DNA from: Candidatus Phycorickettsia trachydisci
Lineage (GTDB): Bacteria > Pseudomonadota > Alphaproteobacteria > Rickettsiales > Rickettsiaceae
Assembly (NCBI RefSeq): GCF_003015145.1
Contig: NZ_CP027845.1
Coordinates: forward strand, 744,001 to 808,000
Direction of reading: 5' to 3'
DNA: 64,000 nt
Each line of letters starts with the position of its first letter. The first letter of the stretch is position 1. The notes under the pieces were generated by a model, which searched no databases, was not told the DNA's origin, and worked only from the letters and a program-made list of their open reading frames with translations. Positions 9,435 to 20,515 of the stretch are shown in pieces. The position numbers were made by a program, and so were the translations under genes.

Positions 9435-10439
9435 CTACCAATAGTTTATCCCCATAGCACCTTTGACCTCATTCAAAGTATCTTGTGCTACTTTTTGTGC
9501 CCTGCTAGTTCCTTGTATTAACACATCTTTGACGTAATTCATAGTAATTTCTGCGCGCTTTTGTCTGATAGGCTCTAAAAATTCTTCCAGCGTTTGGGTT
9601 AGTAACGATTTAAGACTGCTATCACCTAAACCGCCCTTACGGTAATGAGCTTTTAGGCTCTTCACCTCTTCTTTGTCAAGATAAAATGCATCTAAATATG
9701 CAAAAACTACATTCCCCTCAACTTTACCTGGATCTGATATTTTAATATGATCTGGGTCTGTATACATTGAGTATACTTTTTGTTTAACAAGCTGCGGCGA
9801 ATCAGATAAGAAAATAGCATTATTCTCAGATTTACTAGCCTTACTCTTACCATCTATACCAACTAATTTTGGAACTTGACTTAAAAAGGGCTTTATTTCC
9901 TTTAGTACTTCTTTATTATAAGTCCTATTAAACCTTCTTATAATCTCATTACTTTGCTCTAGTATTGCAATCTGATCTTGTCCAACCGGCACAATATCTG
10001 CCTTAAAGGCTGTAATATCACTAGTCTGACTAATCGGATAACATAAAAAACCAACGGGCACCTCTTTTTCAAATCCTCTTTGCTTTATCTCCTGCTTTAC
10101 TGTTGGATTTCTCTCTAAGCGCCCTAGATTGACCATATTCATAAGGTATACGGTAAGCTCTGCTAGTTGCGTTATTTTAGACTGGACAAAAATGGTAGTT
10201 TTAGCTGGATCTATCCCAACCGATAAATAGTCGGTTGCTACCTGATAAATATTATTAATGACCTTATCTGGATTTGCGAAATTATCAGTTAAAGCCTGCA
10301 CATCTGCAATCATTACGTATTGCTTATATTTCTCCTGCAAATCTAATCTGCTACGCAAAGAGCCAACGAAATGACCTAAATGCAAAGGTCCCGTAGGCCG
10401 GTCACCAGTTAAAACTATAGAGGGTTTTTGTAAATTCAT
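9435..10439 (-). CDS. trpS: tryptophanyl-tRNA synthetase
   Basis: This class I aminoacyl-tRNA synthetase charges tRNA-Trp. The HIGH-type motif is PTGPLHLGHFVGS (about residues 15-27). The KMSKS loop appears as GKSKASKSENN near residue 197, a form common in bacterial TrpRS. The 334-residue length is normal. It is the first gene of the minus-strand unit trpS-thyX-spermidine-synthase-like gene; a dispersed repeat lies upstream, between it and lon. Confidence 0.97.
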   Translation of the reverse strand: MNLQKPSIVLTGDRPTGPLHLGHFVGSLRSRLDLQEKYKQYVMIADVQALTDNFANPDKVINNIYQVATDYLSVGIDPAKTTIFVQSKITQLAELTVYLMNMVNLGRLERNPTVKQEIKQRGFEKEVPVGFLCYPISQTSDITAFKADIVPVGQDQIAILEQSNEIIRRFNRTYNKEVLKEIKPFLSQVPKLVGIDGKSKASKSENNAIFLSDSPQLVKQKVYSMYTDPDHIKISDPGKVEGNVVFAYLDAFYLDKEEVKSLKAHYRKGGLGDSSLKSLLTQTLEEFLEPIRQKRAEITMNYVKDVLIQGTSRAQKVAQDTLNEVKGAMGINYW

Positions 10440-10502
10440 TATTTATCAGTAACTTAATAGAACAAAGAATATTCTATTTTAGACATTGTCAAAAAACCAG
10501 CT

Positions 10503-10614
10503 ATTTTTGAAGATTTTTTAGGAGTAAGTGCGCGCAAAACCGGAGAATACTTCAAATGTATTTGAGTAAGACATCGCACAATCACGACAATAAAAAGATC
10601 AAAAAGAATATTTT
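10503..10614 (-). repeat. dispersed element, copy R1 (3' of lon)
   Basis: This roughly 110-base stretch matches the reverse complement of 45056-45176. The best-kept core is AAAACCGGAGAATACTT (10537-10553), flanked by GATTTTTTAGGAG on one side and by TATTTGAG and a GATCAAAAAGAAT end on the other. The element begins 2-3 bases after the lon stop. Seen in the direction of lon transcription, it has the same orientation that copy R2 has after priA. The reading frame of R2 is also open here (10454-10612) but lacks its ATG. The inverted ends are degenerate in this copy. Confidence 0.75.
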
Positions 10615-10616
10615 AT

Positions 10617-12953
10617 TTAGTGTATTCTAACGTCACTGTAAAACTTACCGTTCAATGCAATATCCAAAACTTCTAACGCTTTAGAGACTGGCACAATCTG
10701 CAACTTTTGCTTAATCCCTGGAGGAATATCTTTTAAGTCCTTCATATTATCCTGAGGGATAATCACGGTTTTGATTCCTCCTCGACTTGCTGCAAGCAGC
10801 TTTTCTTTTAAACCACCGATAGGAAGCACGTTACCTCTCAAAGTAATCTCACCTGTCATCGCAACATCTTTTCTAACAGGCACCCCAGTCATAAGAGATA
10901 CTATAGTTGTAAATATTGCAACTCCAGCAGAGGGACCATCTTTAGGCGTTGCCCCCTCTGGAACGTGCAGGTGTATATCCTTGTGCTGCCAATCTTTGTC
11001 TGGCACTACAAAACTATTTACATGAGAGCAAAAGAAGCTATATGCGGCCTGGGTTGATTCTTTCATAACATCTCCAAGCTTACCCGTTGCCTTAATTTCT
11101 CCTTTGCCAGGAATTGAAACAGCCTCAATTGAAAGTAAGTCACCACCAACTTCTGTATATGCAAGACCCGTTGTAGATCCAACTATATCCTTCTCTTCAG
11201 CAAGACCATACCTAAATTTTTTAGGACCTAAAAATTCCTCTATATTATTAGATGTAATAGTAATGGATTTGACTTCCTTATCAGATAAGATTCTGCGCAA
11301 AGACTTACGCGCAAGAGTCGCTATCTCTCTTTCTAAATTACGCACTCCTGATTCTCTGGTGTAGTATCTGATTAAATCTAGCAAAGCAGAGTCTGCTATA
11401 ATAAATTCAGATGCCTTCATATTATGCGCTTTAAGCTGCTTTGGTATTAAATATTTTTGAGCAATCTGGAACTTTTCTTCTTCAACATATCCATCAATTC
11501 TAATTATCTCCATCCTATCGAGCAATGGCCTTGCGATATTCGTAGAGTTTGCCGTTGCAATAAACATTATATTAGAAAGATCGTACTCAACATCTAAATA
11601 GTGGTCCACAAATGCCTTATTTTGCTCTGGATCAAGTACTTCAAGCATCGCAGATGATGGGTCACCCCTAAAATCTGCCCCAATCTTGTCAATCTCATCT
11701 AAAAGCATCAAAGGATTGTTAACCTTAACTCTCCTAAGCTGCTTAACAATCTTACCCGGCATAGAACCAATATATGTTTTTCTATGCCCTCTAATTTCAG
11801 CTTCGTCCTTTATACCACCTAAAGAAAATTTCGTATACTGTCTTCCCACAGCCTCTGCAATAGACTTAGCCAGCGAAGTTTTACCAACACCAGGAGGACC
11901 AACGAAACATATAATTGGGCTTGACATATTTTTTGACCTTTGCAGTACTGCTAGATAGTCAAGGATTCTTTCTTTAACTTTTTCTAACCCATAGTGATCA
12001 CGCTCAAGGATTGCGGCCGCTTGCTTAACGTTCACTTTTGCTTTGTCAAACTTGCCCCATGGCATCTCAAGTAAAATATCCAAATAACTACGTAGCACAC
12101 TTGCCTCAGAAGTCATAGAATTCATTCCTTTAAGCTTCTTAAACTCTTGTTGTGCTTTTTCTCTAGCCTCTTTACTCAAAGGCAAGGTTTGAATCTTTTT
12201 CTCGATCTCTGCCAACTCAGCCTTATCATCATCGCCAAGTTCTTTCTGAATGGCTTTCATCTGCTCATGCAGATAATAATCTTTCTGAGTTTTTTCTATT
12301 TGCTGCTTAACGCGATTACTAACATTTGTATCTGCATCAATAATAGCAAGCTCGTTACTAATTAAAGTAGTTAGTTCTTCAATTCTTTGTGGAACATTTG
12401 CTATTTCAAGTATTTTTTGCTTTTTATCCGTTTTACAGACTAGATGTGAAGCTATAATATTACTCAAATATGCAGGATTTTTCTTTTGAGAACTAATCGC
12501 ATTAATAACCTCAAGACTGACTTTACGGCTATTTTTCGCATATTTTTTAAATACCTCAACCAGATCATCTGTCATGATATTAATTTGGTCGGTCTTAGCG
12601 TACTCTTCGTCATCCAGAACTTCGTATTCAGCAACTAAGTAATCATTTTCTGTAATATTGGAGATCCTAACCCTTTGTTTTGCTTCAACTAAAAGCTTGA
12701 TATTGTTATTAGAAAGCTTAATTGCCTGCAAGATTTTTGCTATGACACCAGTTTCATATACATCATTTGGTGCTGGCTCATTTACATCCTGCGATTTTTG
12801 AGCAGTAAATATCATTGACTCCACTTTATACACATCTTGTGCAGCAGAAAGAGCCTTGATAGATTTTTCTCTACCAACAAATAAGGGAATAATTGCCCCT
12901 GGGAATAGTACTATGTCCCTTAGTGGAACAACTGGAAGTTCATTTTTTGACAT
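10617..12953 (-). CDS. lon: ATP-dependent protease Lon
   Basis: A cytoplasmic AAA+ serine protease for damaged and regulatory proteins. The 778-residue length is standard. In order: LAN substrate-binding domain (about residues 5-200), coiled-coil region, AAA+ module with Walker A GPPGVGKTS near 353, and the protease domain with the Ser-Lys dyad in PKDGPSAG (Ser about 675) and GGLKEKLL (Lys about 718). It is a single gene with its own promoter and is followed by repeat R1. I see no deviation from a functional Lon. Confidence 0.98.
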   Translation of the reverse strand: MSKNELPVVPLRDIVLFPGAIIPLFVGREKSIKALSAAQDVYKVESMIFTAQKSQDVNEPAPNDVYETGVIAKILQAIKLSNNNIKLLVEAKQRVRISNITENDYLVAEYEVLDDEEYAKTDQINIMTDDLVEVFKKYAKNSRKVSLEVINAISSQKKNPAYLSNIIASHLVCKTDKKQKILEIANVPQRIEELTTLISNELAIIDADTNVSNRVKQQIEKTQKDYYLHEQMKAIQKELGDDDKAELAEIEKKIQTLPLSKEAREKAQQEFKKLKGMNSMTSEASVLRSYLDILLEMPWGKFDKAKVNVKQAAAILERDHYGLEKVKERILDYLAVLQRSKNMSSPIICFVGPPGVGKTSLAKSIAEAVGRQYTKFSLGGIKDEAEIRGHRKTYIGSMPGKIVKQLRRVKVNNPLMLLDEIDKIGADFRGDPSSAMLEVLDPEQNKAFVDHYLDVEYDLSNIMFIATANSTNIARPLLDRMEIIRIDGYVEEEKFQIAQKYLIPKQLKAHNMKASEFIIADSALLDLIRYYTRESGVRNLEREIATLARKSLRRILSDKEVKSITITSNNIEEFLGPKKFRYGLAEEKDIVGSTTGLAYTEVGGDLLSIEAVSIPGKGEIKATGKLGDVMKESTQAAYSFFCSHVNSFVVPDKDWQHKDIHLHVPEGATPKDGPSAGVAIFTTIVSLMTGVPVRKDVAMTGEITLRGNVLPIGGLKEKLLAASRGGIKTVIIPQDNMKDLKDIPPGIKQKLQIVPVSKALEVLDIALNGKFYSDVRIH

Positions 12954-12981
12954 TTTTTGTTATTTTTATCCTCGCTAATTA

Positions 12982-13011
12982 TGTATATAGGAAACATAAG
13001 TATAAATTCAA
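12982..13011 (-). promoter_or_regulatory. putative lon promoter
   Basis: On the minus strand, TTGAAT (13006-13011), an 18-base spacer, then TATACA (12982-12987), about 29 bases before the lon ATG. The elements are reasonable but not strong. No heat-shock sigma32-type promoter was recognised. Confidence 0.35.
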
Positions 13012-13034
13012 CTATAGATCATATTTAATCAAAT

Positions 13035-14234
13035 CTATATTAGAAAATGATCAAAAATCTCAGTTATAATTTTACTATGTAATTTTATCCCCCGATCTGA
13101 TAGCCTAGTTGCAGCATTATCACATTCTAGGAGCTTAGCACCTATTAATTTTTGTAAAAATGGTTTATCAATAATTTGCTCAAATCTTTTTCCAGTAAAT
13201 TTCTCTAACACATCATCGTTCATACCTTTTATAAGACGCAAACCCATCATAATTATCTCTTTAGCTATATCTTGCTGGCTTAACACTTCAACATTTCGTA
13301 ATCTTTTATTAGCCTTAAGCCAATCTGCAGGTTTATAAATCATCTCAGCAGCTTGCATGCGGTTAATACCTTCATCCAAAAAACTAAGCCTACTATGCGC
13401 CCCCGGACCTATACCTAAATAATCTCCATATTGCCAATAATTTAAATTATGCTTACTCTCAAAGCCTTTTTGCGCGTAACTAGAAATCTCATATAGCTCA
13501 AAACCTCTTGCCTCTAACATATTGTTAGTCAAATCATATAAATTAGCTGCAACCTCTTGATCTGGCAAAACAAATTCCTTCCTTTTATGCATAGAATAAA
13601 AAGGAGTTCCCTTTTCTATCGTGAGCTGATAAAGAGATATATGCTTTGATGCAAAATTTAGAGCAAATTCTAACTCTTTGTGCCAATTATCTAAAGTTTG
13701 ATCTGGAAGACCGTAGATTAAATCAAAAGAGTAGTTATCAAAATATTTGCCCGCAACCTCAAGAGCGCCTAGAGCTTCTTTACCAGAATGCTTGCGACCT
13801 AAAAACTTTAGATTTTTATCGTTAAAAGACTGAATCCCTATAGAAATTCTATTAACTCCCGCTTGTTTAAACCCTTCAAACTTAGAACTTTCAACAGAGC
13901 TAGGGTTTGCTTCTAGTGTTATTTCAGTATCTTGTGTAATATACGCAATTTGGCTGATTTTTGAAATTATACTTGCAGCAATACTAGGAGGCATTAAAGA
14001 AGGAGTGCCGCCTCCAAAAAATATTGAATTTATATTTTTGCCTTGAAATAGGTAAGAAAATTTTTCTAAATCTTCAAGGTATGCTTTTTCCCATGATGAA
14101 TAATCTATTTTTTCAAAAGTATGAGAATTAAAATCGCAATATGGACATTTACTGACACAAAATGGCCAATGGATATATATTGAAATTTCTTTTGCATTAT
14201 TAGGCCGTAAAATCAAAATCTTTTCCTTTTTCAA
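13035..14234 (-). CDS. hemW: HemW-like radical SAM protein
   Basis: HemW is a haem-binding radical SAM protein related to oxygen-independent coproporphyrinogen oxidase and often mis-named as such. The SAM/[4Fe-4S] motif is [18 protein letters not shown] (about residues 21-38), followed by [10 protein letters not shown] near 72, both typical of HemW. It lacks the N-terminal extension of true HemN. The C-terminal part has the HemW domain. The only ATG overlaps the 3' end of tgt by 35 bases in another frame; a TTG at codon 7 would shorten this. It is the last gene of secA-queA-tgt-hemW. Confidence 0.92.
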   Translation of the reverse strand: MKKEKILILRPNNAKEISIYIHWPFCVSKCPYCDFNSHTFEKIDYSSWEKAYLEDLEKFSYLFQGKNINSIFFGGGTPSLMPPSIAASIISKISQIAYITQDTEITLEANPSSVESSKFEGFKQAGVNRISIGIQSFNDKNLKFLGRKHSGKEALGALEVAGKYFDNYSFDLIYGLPDQTLDNWHKELEFALNFASKHISLYQLTIEKGTPFYSMHKRKEFVLPDQEVAANLYDLTNNMLEARGFELYEISSYAQKGFESKHNLNYWQYGDYLGIGPGAHSRLSFLDEGINRMQAAEMIYKPADWLKANKRLRNVEVLSQQDIAKEIIMMGLRLIKGMNDDVLEKFTGKRFEQIIDKPFLQKLIGAKLLECDNAATRLSDRGIKLHSKIITEIFDHFLI

Positions 14235-15279
14235 TATAAGTTCTGATTCGATGCATTAAATCCTGAAAATAATGCAAATTATGCCACGTCATAAGTATAG
14301 ATCCCGTAATTTCTTTCACTCTAACCAAATGGTGTATGTAGCTCTTAGAAAAATTTTTGCAAGTATAACAAGCACAATCTTCTTCTATAGGAGCAGGATC
14401 TTCTTTGTACTTAGCATTTCGGATATTAATTGCACCTTGCTTAGTAAATGCTTGTCCATTTCTACCAGACCTTGTAGGCAAAACGCAGTCAAACATATCC
14501 ACGCCCCTCGCAACCGCTCCTATTATATCATCAGGCTTCCCAACTCCCATAAGGTATTTTGGTTTATGATCAGGCAAATAACTTGTTGCCGTATCAAGAG
14601 TCTTAAACATGATCTCCTGACCTTCTCCCACAGCCAATCCTCCTATCGCATATCCCTCAAAATCCATATCTACTAGCTGCTTTGCAGATATTTGCCGCAA
14701 GTCATCATAAACTCCTCCTTGCATTATGCCAAATTGACCATATCCTGCACGTTTAATAAAACTATTACGTGAACGCTCAGCCCAACGCATTGAAAGCTCC
14801 ATAGATTCATTAGAGCGCTCATAACTCGCAGGGAACTCTAAGCATTCATCAAATGCCATAGTAATAGTGCTGCCAAGAAGGTATTGGATATAAGTTGCTT
14901 TTTCAGGAGTTAAGAAATAGCTACTACCATCAAAAGGAGAACGAAATGCCACTCCCTGTTCTTCAACTTTTCGCAAATTTGCAAGCGACATTACTTGAAA
15001 ACCACCCGAGTCAGTCAAAATTGGTTTATCCCAGTTCATAAACTTATGCAATCCTCCCATTTTGGCAATCAACTCTTCACCAGGACGTAGCATTAGATGG
15101 TACGTGTTAGATAAAATGATATCAGCACCAGTTTCATCTACTTGCTCAGGCAACATTGCCTTAACTGATCCGTATGTGCCAACTGGCATGAATGCTGGGG
15201 TTTGAATTTTACCATGAGCTGTAGTTATCACTCCTCGACGGCTTTTATTATGAGTTTTTAATACTTGAAAATTAAACAT
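14200..15279 (-). CDS. tgt: queuine tRNA-ribosyltransferase
   Basis: Tgt exchanges guanine-34 of GUN-anticodon tRNAs for preQ1. Conserved elements: [13 protein letters not shown] (substrate pocket), [23 protein letters not shown] with the catalytic-region Asp, and the zinc site [17 protein letters not shown] (about residues 305-321). At 359 residues it is near the family norm. It overlaps queA by 8 bases at the start and hemW by 35 bases at the end. With queA it supplies the late steps of queuosine synthesis; no preQ1-synthesis genes (queC/D/E/F) lie in the window. Confidence 0.97.
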   Translation of the reverse strand: MFNFQVLKTHNKSRRGVITTAHGKIQTPAFMPVGTYGSVKAMLPEQVDETGADIILSNTYHLMLRPGEELIAKMGGLHKFMNWDKPILTDSGGFQVMSLANLRKVEEQGVAFRSPFDGSSYFLTPEKATYIQYLLGSTITMAFDECLEFPASYERSNESMELSMRWAERSRNSFIKRAGYGQFGIMQGGVYDDLRQISAKQLVDMDFEGYAIGGLAVGEGQEIMFKTLDTATSYLPDHKPKYLMGVGKPDDIIGAVARGVDMFDCVLPTRSGRNGQAFTKQGAINIRNAKYKEDPAPIEEDCACYTCKNFSKSYIHHLVRVKEITGSILMTWHNLHYFQDLMHRIRTYIEKGKDFDFTA

Positions 15280-16291
15280 GATAAATAAGGCTCGTATCTC
15301 CGTAACTAAATAGTCTGAAGTTATTTTTTACAGCATAATCATATGCCTTTTCCATATTATTCCTTCCTCCAAATGCCCACACGAGCAAAAGCAAGGTTGA
15401 TTTAGGCAAGTGAAAATTTGTAATTAAAAGGTCTACTACATGAAACTTAAAACCAGGCTTTATAAATAAGTTCGTGCTAGATTTTTGAGCAATTACTTTT
15501 CCATCCTCGCAAGATGACTCTAGAGTGCGCAAAGTTGTTGTACCCACAGCTACAACCCTTTTAGCATCATTAATTATTTGAGCCGTCTCCTGGCTAATTT
15601 CATAATTTTCATAATGCATTTCATGATCATCTACGTTTTCGCTTTTAATTGGCAAAAACGTACCCGCGCCAACATGAAGAGTAATATATACAACCTGCGC
15701 GCCCTTGGCTTTTATTTTATCTAGCACTTCTTGCGTAAAATGAAGCCCTGCTGTTGGAGCTGCAACCGAACCACTGTTTGCTGCAAAAATTGTTTGATAT
15801 TGCTCTTCGTCACTTTTTTCTGATGGGCGTTTTATATATGGAGGAAGAGGGATTTTTCCAAACTGATCAAAAAATTCTAAAGAGCTCAGTACTAAATTTA
15901 ACTCCAAAATTACCTCACCACTTTCAAGCTTTTCTGCAACCCTTATTTTGTTATCTCCTAAACTAAAAACTTGTCCTATAGATAGTTTTTTTGCAGGCTT
16001 TGCAAATGCTTGCCACCTATTTTCTTCTATTTGCTTATGTAAAAAGAGCTCTATGTTCTTACCTTCTAAGCTTACAATAATCCTAGACTTTATTACTTTA
16101 GAATTATTTAACACAAGCACATCTCCTGGATGAAACAGATCTACTATATCCTTAAATACTATTTCTTTGAGATTTTGGCCTTTTATTACGAGCAACCTAG
16201 ATTCATCTCTCTTTTCTAAAGGATTAAGAGCTATTTGCTTTGTATCAAGAGGAAAATCTAAGTCCGATACCTTTAATGGATCATTCTTCAT
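15272..16291 (-). CDS. queA: S-adenosylmethionine:tRNA ribosyltransferase-isomerase
   Basis: QueA moves the ribosyl part of SAM onto preQ1-tRNA to give epoxyqueuosine. Family motifs include [17 protein letters not shown] at the start, [22 protein letters not shown] near residue 190 and [20 protein letters not shown] near 300. The start is fixed by coupling: the secA stop and the queA ATG share a base as TAATG at 16289-16293, giving a 339-residue protein. A longer frame exists upstream but would run inside secA. Confidence 0.96.
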   Translation of the reverse strand: MKNDPLKVSDLDFPLDTKQIALNPLEKRDESRLLVIKGQNLKEIVFKDIVDLFHPGDVLVLNNSKVIKSRIIVSLEGKNIELFLHKQIEENRWQAFAKPAKKLSIGQVFSLGDNKIRVAEKLESGEVILELNLVLSSLEFFDQFGKIPLPPYIKRPSEKSDEEQYQTIFAANSGSVAAPTAGLHFTQEVLDKIKAKGAQVVYITLHVGAGTFLPIKSENVDDHEMHYENYEISQETAQIINDAKRVVAVGTTTLRTLESSCEDGKVIAQKSSTNLFIKPGFKFHVVDLLITNFHLPKSTLLLLVWAFGGRNNMEKAYDYAVKNNFRLFSYGDTSLIYHV

Positions 16292-18993
16292 TATTGAGGC
16301 ACAACAGATCCATGACACTGTTTATACTTTTTGCCAGAACCACAAGGACATAATTCATTACGAGCAACCCTTCCCCAAGTATTTGGATCTTTGGGATCAC
16401 GCTTATCCGGCTCAACATACACGTTAGTGCTTGGCTGCATCTTTACAGCTGAAGAAGCATCCTTTTGAAGCGCTGGATCAACCCTTGTTTGAGAGAGATT
16501 ATGCAGATCATCTTTTGCACTTTTTGCCTTTTGTATGTCAGCATTCGGATTTGGATGCAAGTGCGATATAACTTGCAAGATATTTACAGCAAAATGATCT
16601 AACATTTGCTCAAACAAATAAAAAGACTCCTTCTTATACTCCTGGAACGGATCCTTCTGACCATAAGCCCTAAGTCCTATACCCTGTCTTAGGTGGTCCA
16701 GGTTATATAAATGCTCCTTCCAACTTTGATCAATAAGGTTTAAAATAATGTACTTTAGTACATCATTAAACATATCTCCGAAAGCGTTTTGTTTACTTAA
16801 AAATAGTTCTTTAGCTAATGAAAAGGCATATTGATGAATATCATCTTCAACCATCTGATCTTTAGTAATTTTTTGCGTATCAATTTTAATATCAAGTACG
16901 CGCTCTATTTCAGCCGCTAAGCCCTCTAAATCCCAATCATCCCTAAACTTATCTTGTGGAATGAAAGTATTGATAACACTACCTAACCAATCTTCGGCGC
17001 TATCAAACAGGGTTTGTATAATGTTTTGAGCTGAAATAATATCATTCCTTTTAGCATAAATAATTTTACGCTGATCATTCATTATATCATCAAACTTGAG
17101 CAAGTTTTTACGCACCTCATAGTTACCAGATTCAACTCTCTGCTGAGCCTTTTCTAAAGCTCTTGTAATCATCGGATCGTGCAACGCTTCTCCACCTTTT
17201 AAACCAAAGCGCTTCAAAATTTGAGTCACTCTTTCAGATGCAAAAATCCTCATCAAATCATCCTCAAGCGATAAGAAAAATTTAGTGCGACCAGGATCTC
17301 CTTGACGACCACTACGTCCCCGCAGCTGATTATCAATTCTACGAGACTCGTGCCTCTCTGTTCCAATGACAAATAAACCCCCTGCTTGCATTACTTTCTC
17401 TTTTTCTTCTGCAATCTGCTGTTCAAGTTGCTCTTTGGATAGGGTATTTGACAGGTCTTTTAGAAGCATTTTCAGGTTACCGCCCAGCATAATATCTGTA
17501 CCACGACCCGCCATATTCGTTGCAATTGTTACAGCTCCAAGTCTTCCCGCTTGTGATATGATACCCGCCTCTTGTTCATGATATTTAGCATTAAGCACCT
17601 TATGTTTAATCTTATGCTTGTTAAATAAAGCAGAAATTACTTCTGATTTTTCAATGCTAACTGTTCCAACTAGAATTGGCTGACCTTTTTCATGCGCTTC
17701 GTTCACTGCTTTTAAAATTGCATCATACTTCTCTTCCTTAGTACCATAAATCTCATCATCATGATCTATTCTTGTAACTGGCTTATGAGGAGGAATTGCA
17801 ACAACATCTAAGTTATAAATGAACTTAAACTCATTAGCCTCAGTCATAGCTGTACCAGTCATACCAGAAATTTTAGGATACATCCTGAAGTAATTTTGGA
17901 AGGTGATAGATGCAAGAGTTTGGTTTTCATTCTGGATTGTCAAGTTTTCCTTTGCCTCTAAAGCTTGATGCAATCCATCAGAATAACGACGACCTTCTAA
18001 AACCCTTCCTGTAAACTCATCAATAATCATAAGTTGACCATCTTTAACCATATAATCTACATTATCACGGAACATGGTATGGGCTTTTAAAGACTGATTT
18101 ATAAAATGAACCAGATGAGTATACTCAAAGTCATATAGACTGCTGCCATCTTTAATTAATTTTGCCGCAACAAGCATCTCCTCAATTTTAGACATACCTT
18201 GATCATTGAGAGTCACTGATTTAGTTTTTTCCTCTATTTCGTAATATTCTTTATCTAACTTTTTAACTAGGTTGTTGATAGTAATGTATAGATTAGATCT
18301 ATCGGAAGTTGGCCCCGATATGATAAGAGGCGTTCTTGCCTCATCAATTAAGATCGAGTCTACTTCATCGATAATTGCATAATGAAATGGTCGCTGTACC
18401 TTTGCATCTGCGCCAAATTTCATGTTGTCACGCAGATAATCAAAACCCAGTTCATTATTGGTAGCATAAGTAATATCTGCTTTATAACTTTGGATTCTAT
18501 CTTCATCGCTTGTTTGACCTGTCACGGTCGAAACGCTCAAGCCCAAAAAGTTAAATAATGGCCCCATCCAACTAGCATCTCTTTGTGCCAAATAATCATT
18601 CACAGTAACGATATGAACCCCCTTACCCGTTAAAGCATTTAGATACGCAGGCAGAGTTGCAACCAAGGTTTTACCTTCACCAGTCTTCATTTCGCAAATC
18701 ATACCACGGTGTAAAACAAGCCCCCCCATCAATTGCTCATCAAAATGCCTTTGTCCTAAAACTCTTTTAGCTCCTTCACGCACTAAAGCAAAGGCATCAT
18801 ATGTAATCTCATCTAAAGTTTTAGCATTACTTTGTACCTGTCCTTTTAAATTCATGCTAGCTTTCAGCAATGACTCATCTGTCATCTCAGAATAATATTG
18901 TTCCAAATGATTGATCTGCTCTACTTCATTCAGAAGCTTTTTTACGATACGATCATTTGCAGTGCCAAAAATTTTACTTAAAAAACCAAACAT
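16291..18993 (-). CDS. secA: preprotein translocase ATPase SecA
   Basis: The ATPase motor of the Sec translocon at the inner membrane. The 900-residue length is standard. Seen: Walker A region [14 protein letters not shown] near residue 103, [20 protein letters not shown] near 210, [11 protein letters not shown] near 495, [17 protein letters not shown] near 555, and the C-terminal zinc-binding SEC-C motif [16 protein letters not shown] (about 879-894), which binds SecB and lipids. It heads the secA-queA-tgt-hemW unit. An exported coiled-coil gene lies divergently upstream. Confidence 0.98.
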   Translation of the reverse strand: MFGFLSKIFGTANDRIVKKLLNEVEQINHLEQYYSEMTDESLLKASMNLKGQVQSNAKTLDEITYDAFALVREGAKRVLGQRHFDEQLMGGLVLHRGMICEMKTGEGKTLVATLPAYLNALTGKGVHIVTVNDYLAQRDASWMGPLFNFLGLSVSTVTGQTSDEDRIQSYKADITYATNNELGFDYLRDNMKFGADAKVQRPFHYAIIDEVDSILIDEARTPLIISGPTSDRSNLYITINNLVKKLDKEYYEIEEKTKSVTLNDQGMSKIEEMLVAAKLIKDGSSLYDFEYTHLVHFINQSLKAHTMFRDNVDYMVKDGQLMIIDEFTGRVLEGRRYSDGLHQALEAKENLTIQNENQTLASITFQNYFRMYPKISGMTGTAMTEANEFKFIYNLDVVAIPPHKPVTRIDHDDEIYGTKEEKYDAILKAVNEAHEKGQPILVGTVSIEKSEVISALFNKHKIKHKVLNAKYHEQEAGIISQAGRLGAVTIATNMAGRGTDIMLGGNLKMLLKDLSNTLSKEQLEQQIAEEKEKVMQAGGLFVIGTERHESRRIDNQLRGRSGRQGDPGRTKFFLSLEDDLMRIFASERVTQILKRFGLKGGEALHDPMITRALEKAQQRVESGNYEVRKNLLKFDDIMNDQRKIIYAKRNDIISAQNIIQTLFDSAEDWLGSVINTFIPQDKFRDDWDLEGLAAEIERVLDIKIDTQKITKDQMVEDDIHQYAFSLAKELFLSKQNAFGDMFNDVLKYIILNLIDQSWKEHLYNLDHLRQGIGLRAYGQKDPFQEYKKESFYLFEQMLDHFAVNILQVISHLHPNPNADIQKAKSAKDDLHNLSQTRVDPALQKDASSAVKMQPSTNVYVEPDKRDPKDPNTWGRVARNELCPCGSGKKYKQCHGSVVPQ

Positions 18994-19148
18994 AATATTC
19001 CCAAGTTATCTAATTCAAAAAAAGATATTAACACAATTGTTTTCTAGCATGCAAATATATTGTTTTGCTCTCAGTGCTAAAAGTATCTTGCTGTTCATTA
19101 AAATATTATGTTATCTTTTCTATGTTTAATCATTTTAGACATTTTATT

Positions 19149-19583
19149 ATGAAAAAAATTTTTCCTCTAATCTTTGTTGCATTTATATTCTGCAACTCTT
19201 TTGCTAGCAGTAATAATACCCCCAAAGACCCCCCTGCTCCGACCTTACCCAACAAGGAAACAAATGCAGAAAATAATTCAAAAACTGATACCAAAGATAC
19301 AGATGAGACGAAACAAAAAGATAAGGCACAAGATAAAAAATCCAAGGAATCTGATGGATCAGCAGCCTACCAAAAAGCAATAGCTGATTTTAAAGCTTTT
19401 GTACTGAAAACTAAGCCAAAAGTCAGAGAAGAAGTTAATGAATACAGAGCTGCAATAGCAAAATTAGAAAAACAAAAAGCTTACTTATATAAAAAGCTAA
19501 CTTTGGAAGCTCAAGAGTTTTTGGCTAAAGAAGCAAAGTTAAAAAAAGCTTTACCTATACAAATCGAAGAAACAAAAAAATAG
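19149..19583 (+). CDS. small exported coiled-coil protein of unknown function
   Basis: I take ATG 19149 because it gives a signal peptide directly: MKKIFPLIFVAFIFCNSFAS, with likely cleavage after SFAS. An upstream in-frame ATG at 19065 would bury it. The mature part has a Pro/Asn/Lys-rich, low-complexity linker (about residues 22-65), then a charged helix to the C-terminus with heptad-like spacing (EEVNEYRAAIAKLEKQKAYL), probably a coiled coil. No family recognised; it is vaguely like periplasmic Skp/OmpH chaperones but shorter. It lies before lpxA, separated by repeat R3, and divergent from secA. Confidence 0.7.
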   Translation: MKKIFPLIFVAFIFCNSFASSNNTPKDPPAPTLPNKETNAENNSKTDTKDTDETKQKDKAQDKKSKESDGSAAYQKAIADFKAFVLKTKPKVREEVNEYRAAIAKLEKQKAYLYKKLTLEAQEFLAKEAKLKKALPIQIEETKK

Positions 19584-19597
19584 AGATAGGACTGTTG

Positions 19598-19707
19598 CAA
19601 GATAATTATTTTTAAGGTATTTTTAGGAAGAAGATCATTTAAAACCAAGAAACATCTAAAGTATGTGACACGGTTTATAAGGCAAACTACCTAAAAAATT
19701 TATCTTG
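19598..19707. repeat. dispersed element, copy R3 (3' of coiled-coil gene, before lpxA)
   Basis: A 110-base element with imperfect inverted ends: CAAGATAATTATTTTTAAGG at 19598-19617 and CCTAAAAAATTTATCTTG at 19690-19707. On the minus strand it carries TTTTTTAGG, then AAACCG, ATACTT and ATGT in the same order and similar spacing as copies R1 and R2, so I regard it as a diverged relative. It starts 14 bases after the upstream stop and ends 13 bases before lpxA. The kinship with R1/R2 is less sure than the inverted ends. Confidence 0.5.
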
Positions 19708-19720
19708 AAATATCCCAATT

Positions 19721-20515
19721 ATGAACATCCATTCCACAGCAATCATCTACCCTGGAGCTAAAATAGGCAAAGGAACTTCAATAGGACCATATTCAATTAT
19801 CGGACCAAAAGTCACACTAGGGGAAAATAATCAGATTGGACCACACGTAGTGATTGAAGGAAATACTACAATTGGAGATGAAAATATCATTTTTCAATTT
19901 GCATCTATCGGTTCAAAACCTCAGGATCAAAAGCATAAAGATCAGGACACCAGGCTTACAATTGGCAATAAAAACCAAATTAGAGAATATGTTACTCTCC
20001 AACCAGCTACGACCCTGGAAGGCATCACACAAATCGGAGATAGCAACTTATTTATGGCCTGCTCTCATATTGCCCATGATGTTATCGTAGGAAGTGGCTG
20101 CTGGTTTGCAAATAGCGCCTGCGTTGCTGGACATGCAATTATAGGAGATAAGGTCATAGTAGGAGGACTTGCTGGAATACACCAATTCGTGCGTGTTGGA
20201 GACCTAGCCTTTGTTGCTGCAGGCAGCATGGTAGCACAAGATATTCCTCCCTTTTGCATGGTACAGGGTGATAGGGCAAAGATTATCAAAATTAATGTAG
20301 TCGGTCTTCAAAGAGCGGGTTATAAAACAGAAGAAATTCAAAAGATTCAAAAAATCTTCAAACATCTTTTCTATTACCAAGATCCACTAGAAGAAAAAAT
20401 TGAGTATGTTAAAACTAATTTTAAAGATTTTGCTCCAGCAGAGTATATGATTAAATTTATCACATCATCTCAAAGAGGAATTATGATAAAGTCTGCATCC
20501 TCTGATGAAGAGTAG
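19721..20515 (+). CDS. lpxA: UDP-N-acetylglucosamine acyltransferase LpxA
   Basis: LpxA performs the first step of lipid A synthesis, adding a hydroxyacyl chain to UDP-GlcNAc. The N-terminal 190 residues are a left-handed beta-helix of hexapeptide repeats (IHSTAIIYPGAKIGKGTSIG and on). The catalytic-His region is CSHIAHDVIVGSGC (about residues 117-130), and the C-terminal helical domain carries the GLQRAGYKTEEIQKI signature. The 264-residue length is normal. It is alone here: in most relatives it follows lpxD and fabZ, which are absent from the window. It implies that the organism makes lipid A. Confidence 0.96.
   Translation: MNIHSTAIIYPGAKIGKGTSIGPYSIIGPKVTLGENNQIGPHVVIEGNTTIGDENIIFQFASIGSKPQDQKHKDQDTRLTIGNKNQIREYVTLQPATTLEGITQIGDSNLFMACSHIAHDVIVGSGCWFANSACVAGHAIIGDKVIVGGLAGIHQFVRVGDLAFVAAGSMVAQDIPPFCMVQGDRAKIIKINVVGLQRAGYKTEEIQKIQKIFKHLFYYQDPLEEKIEYVKTNFKDFAPAEYMIKFITSSQRGIMIKSASSDEE

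Noticed and set aside
14272-14676. 134-codon open frame on the plus strand opposite tgt
   Set aside because: It lies wholly inside tgt on the other strand. Its translation has low-complexity, unbalanced composition and no start context.
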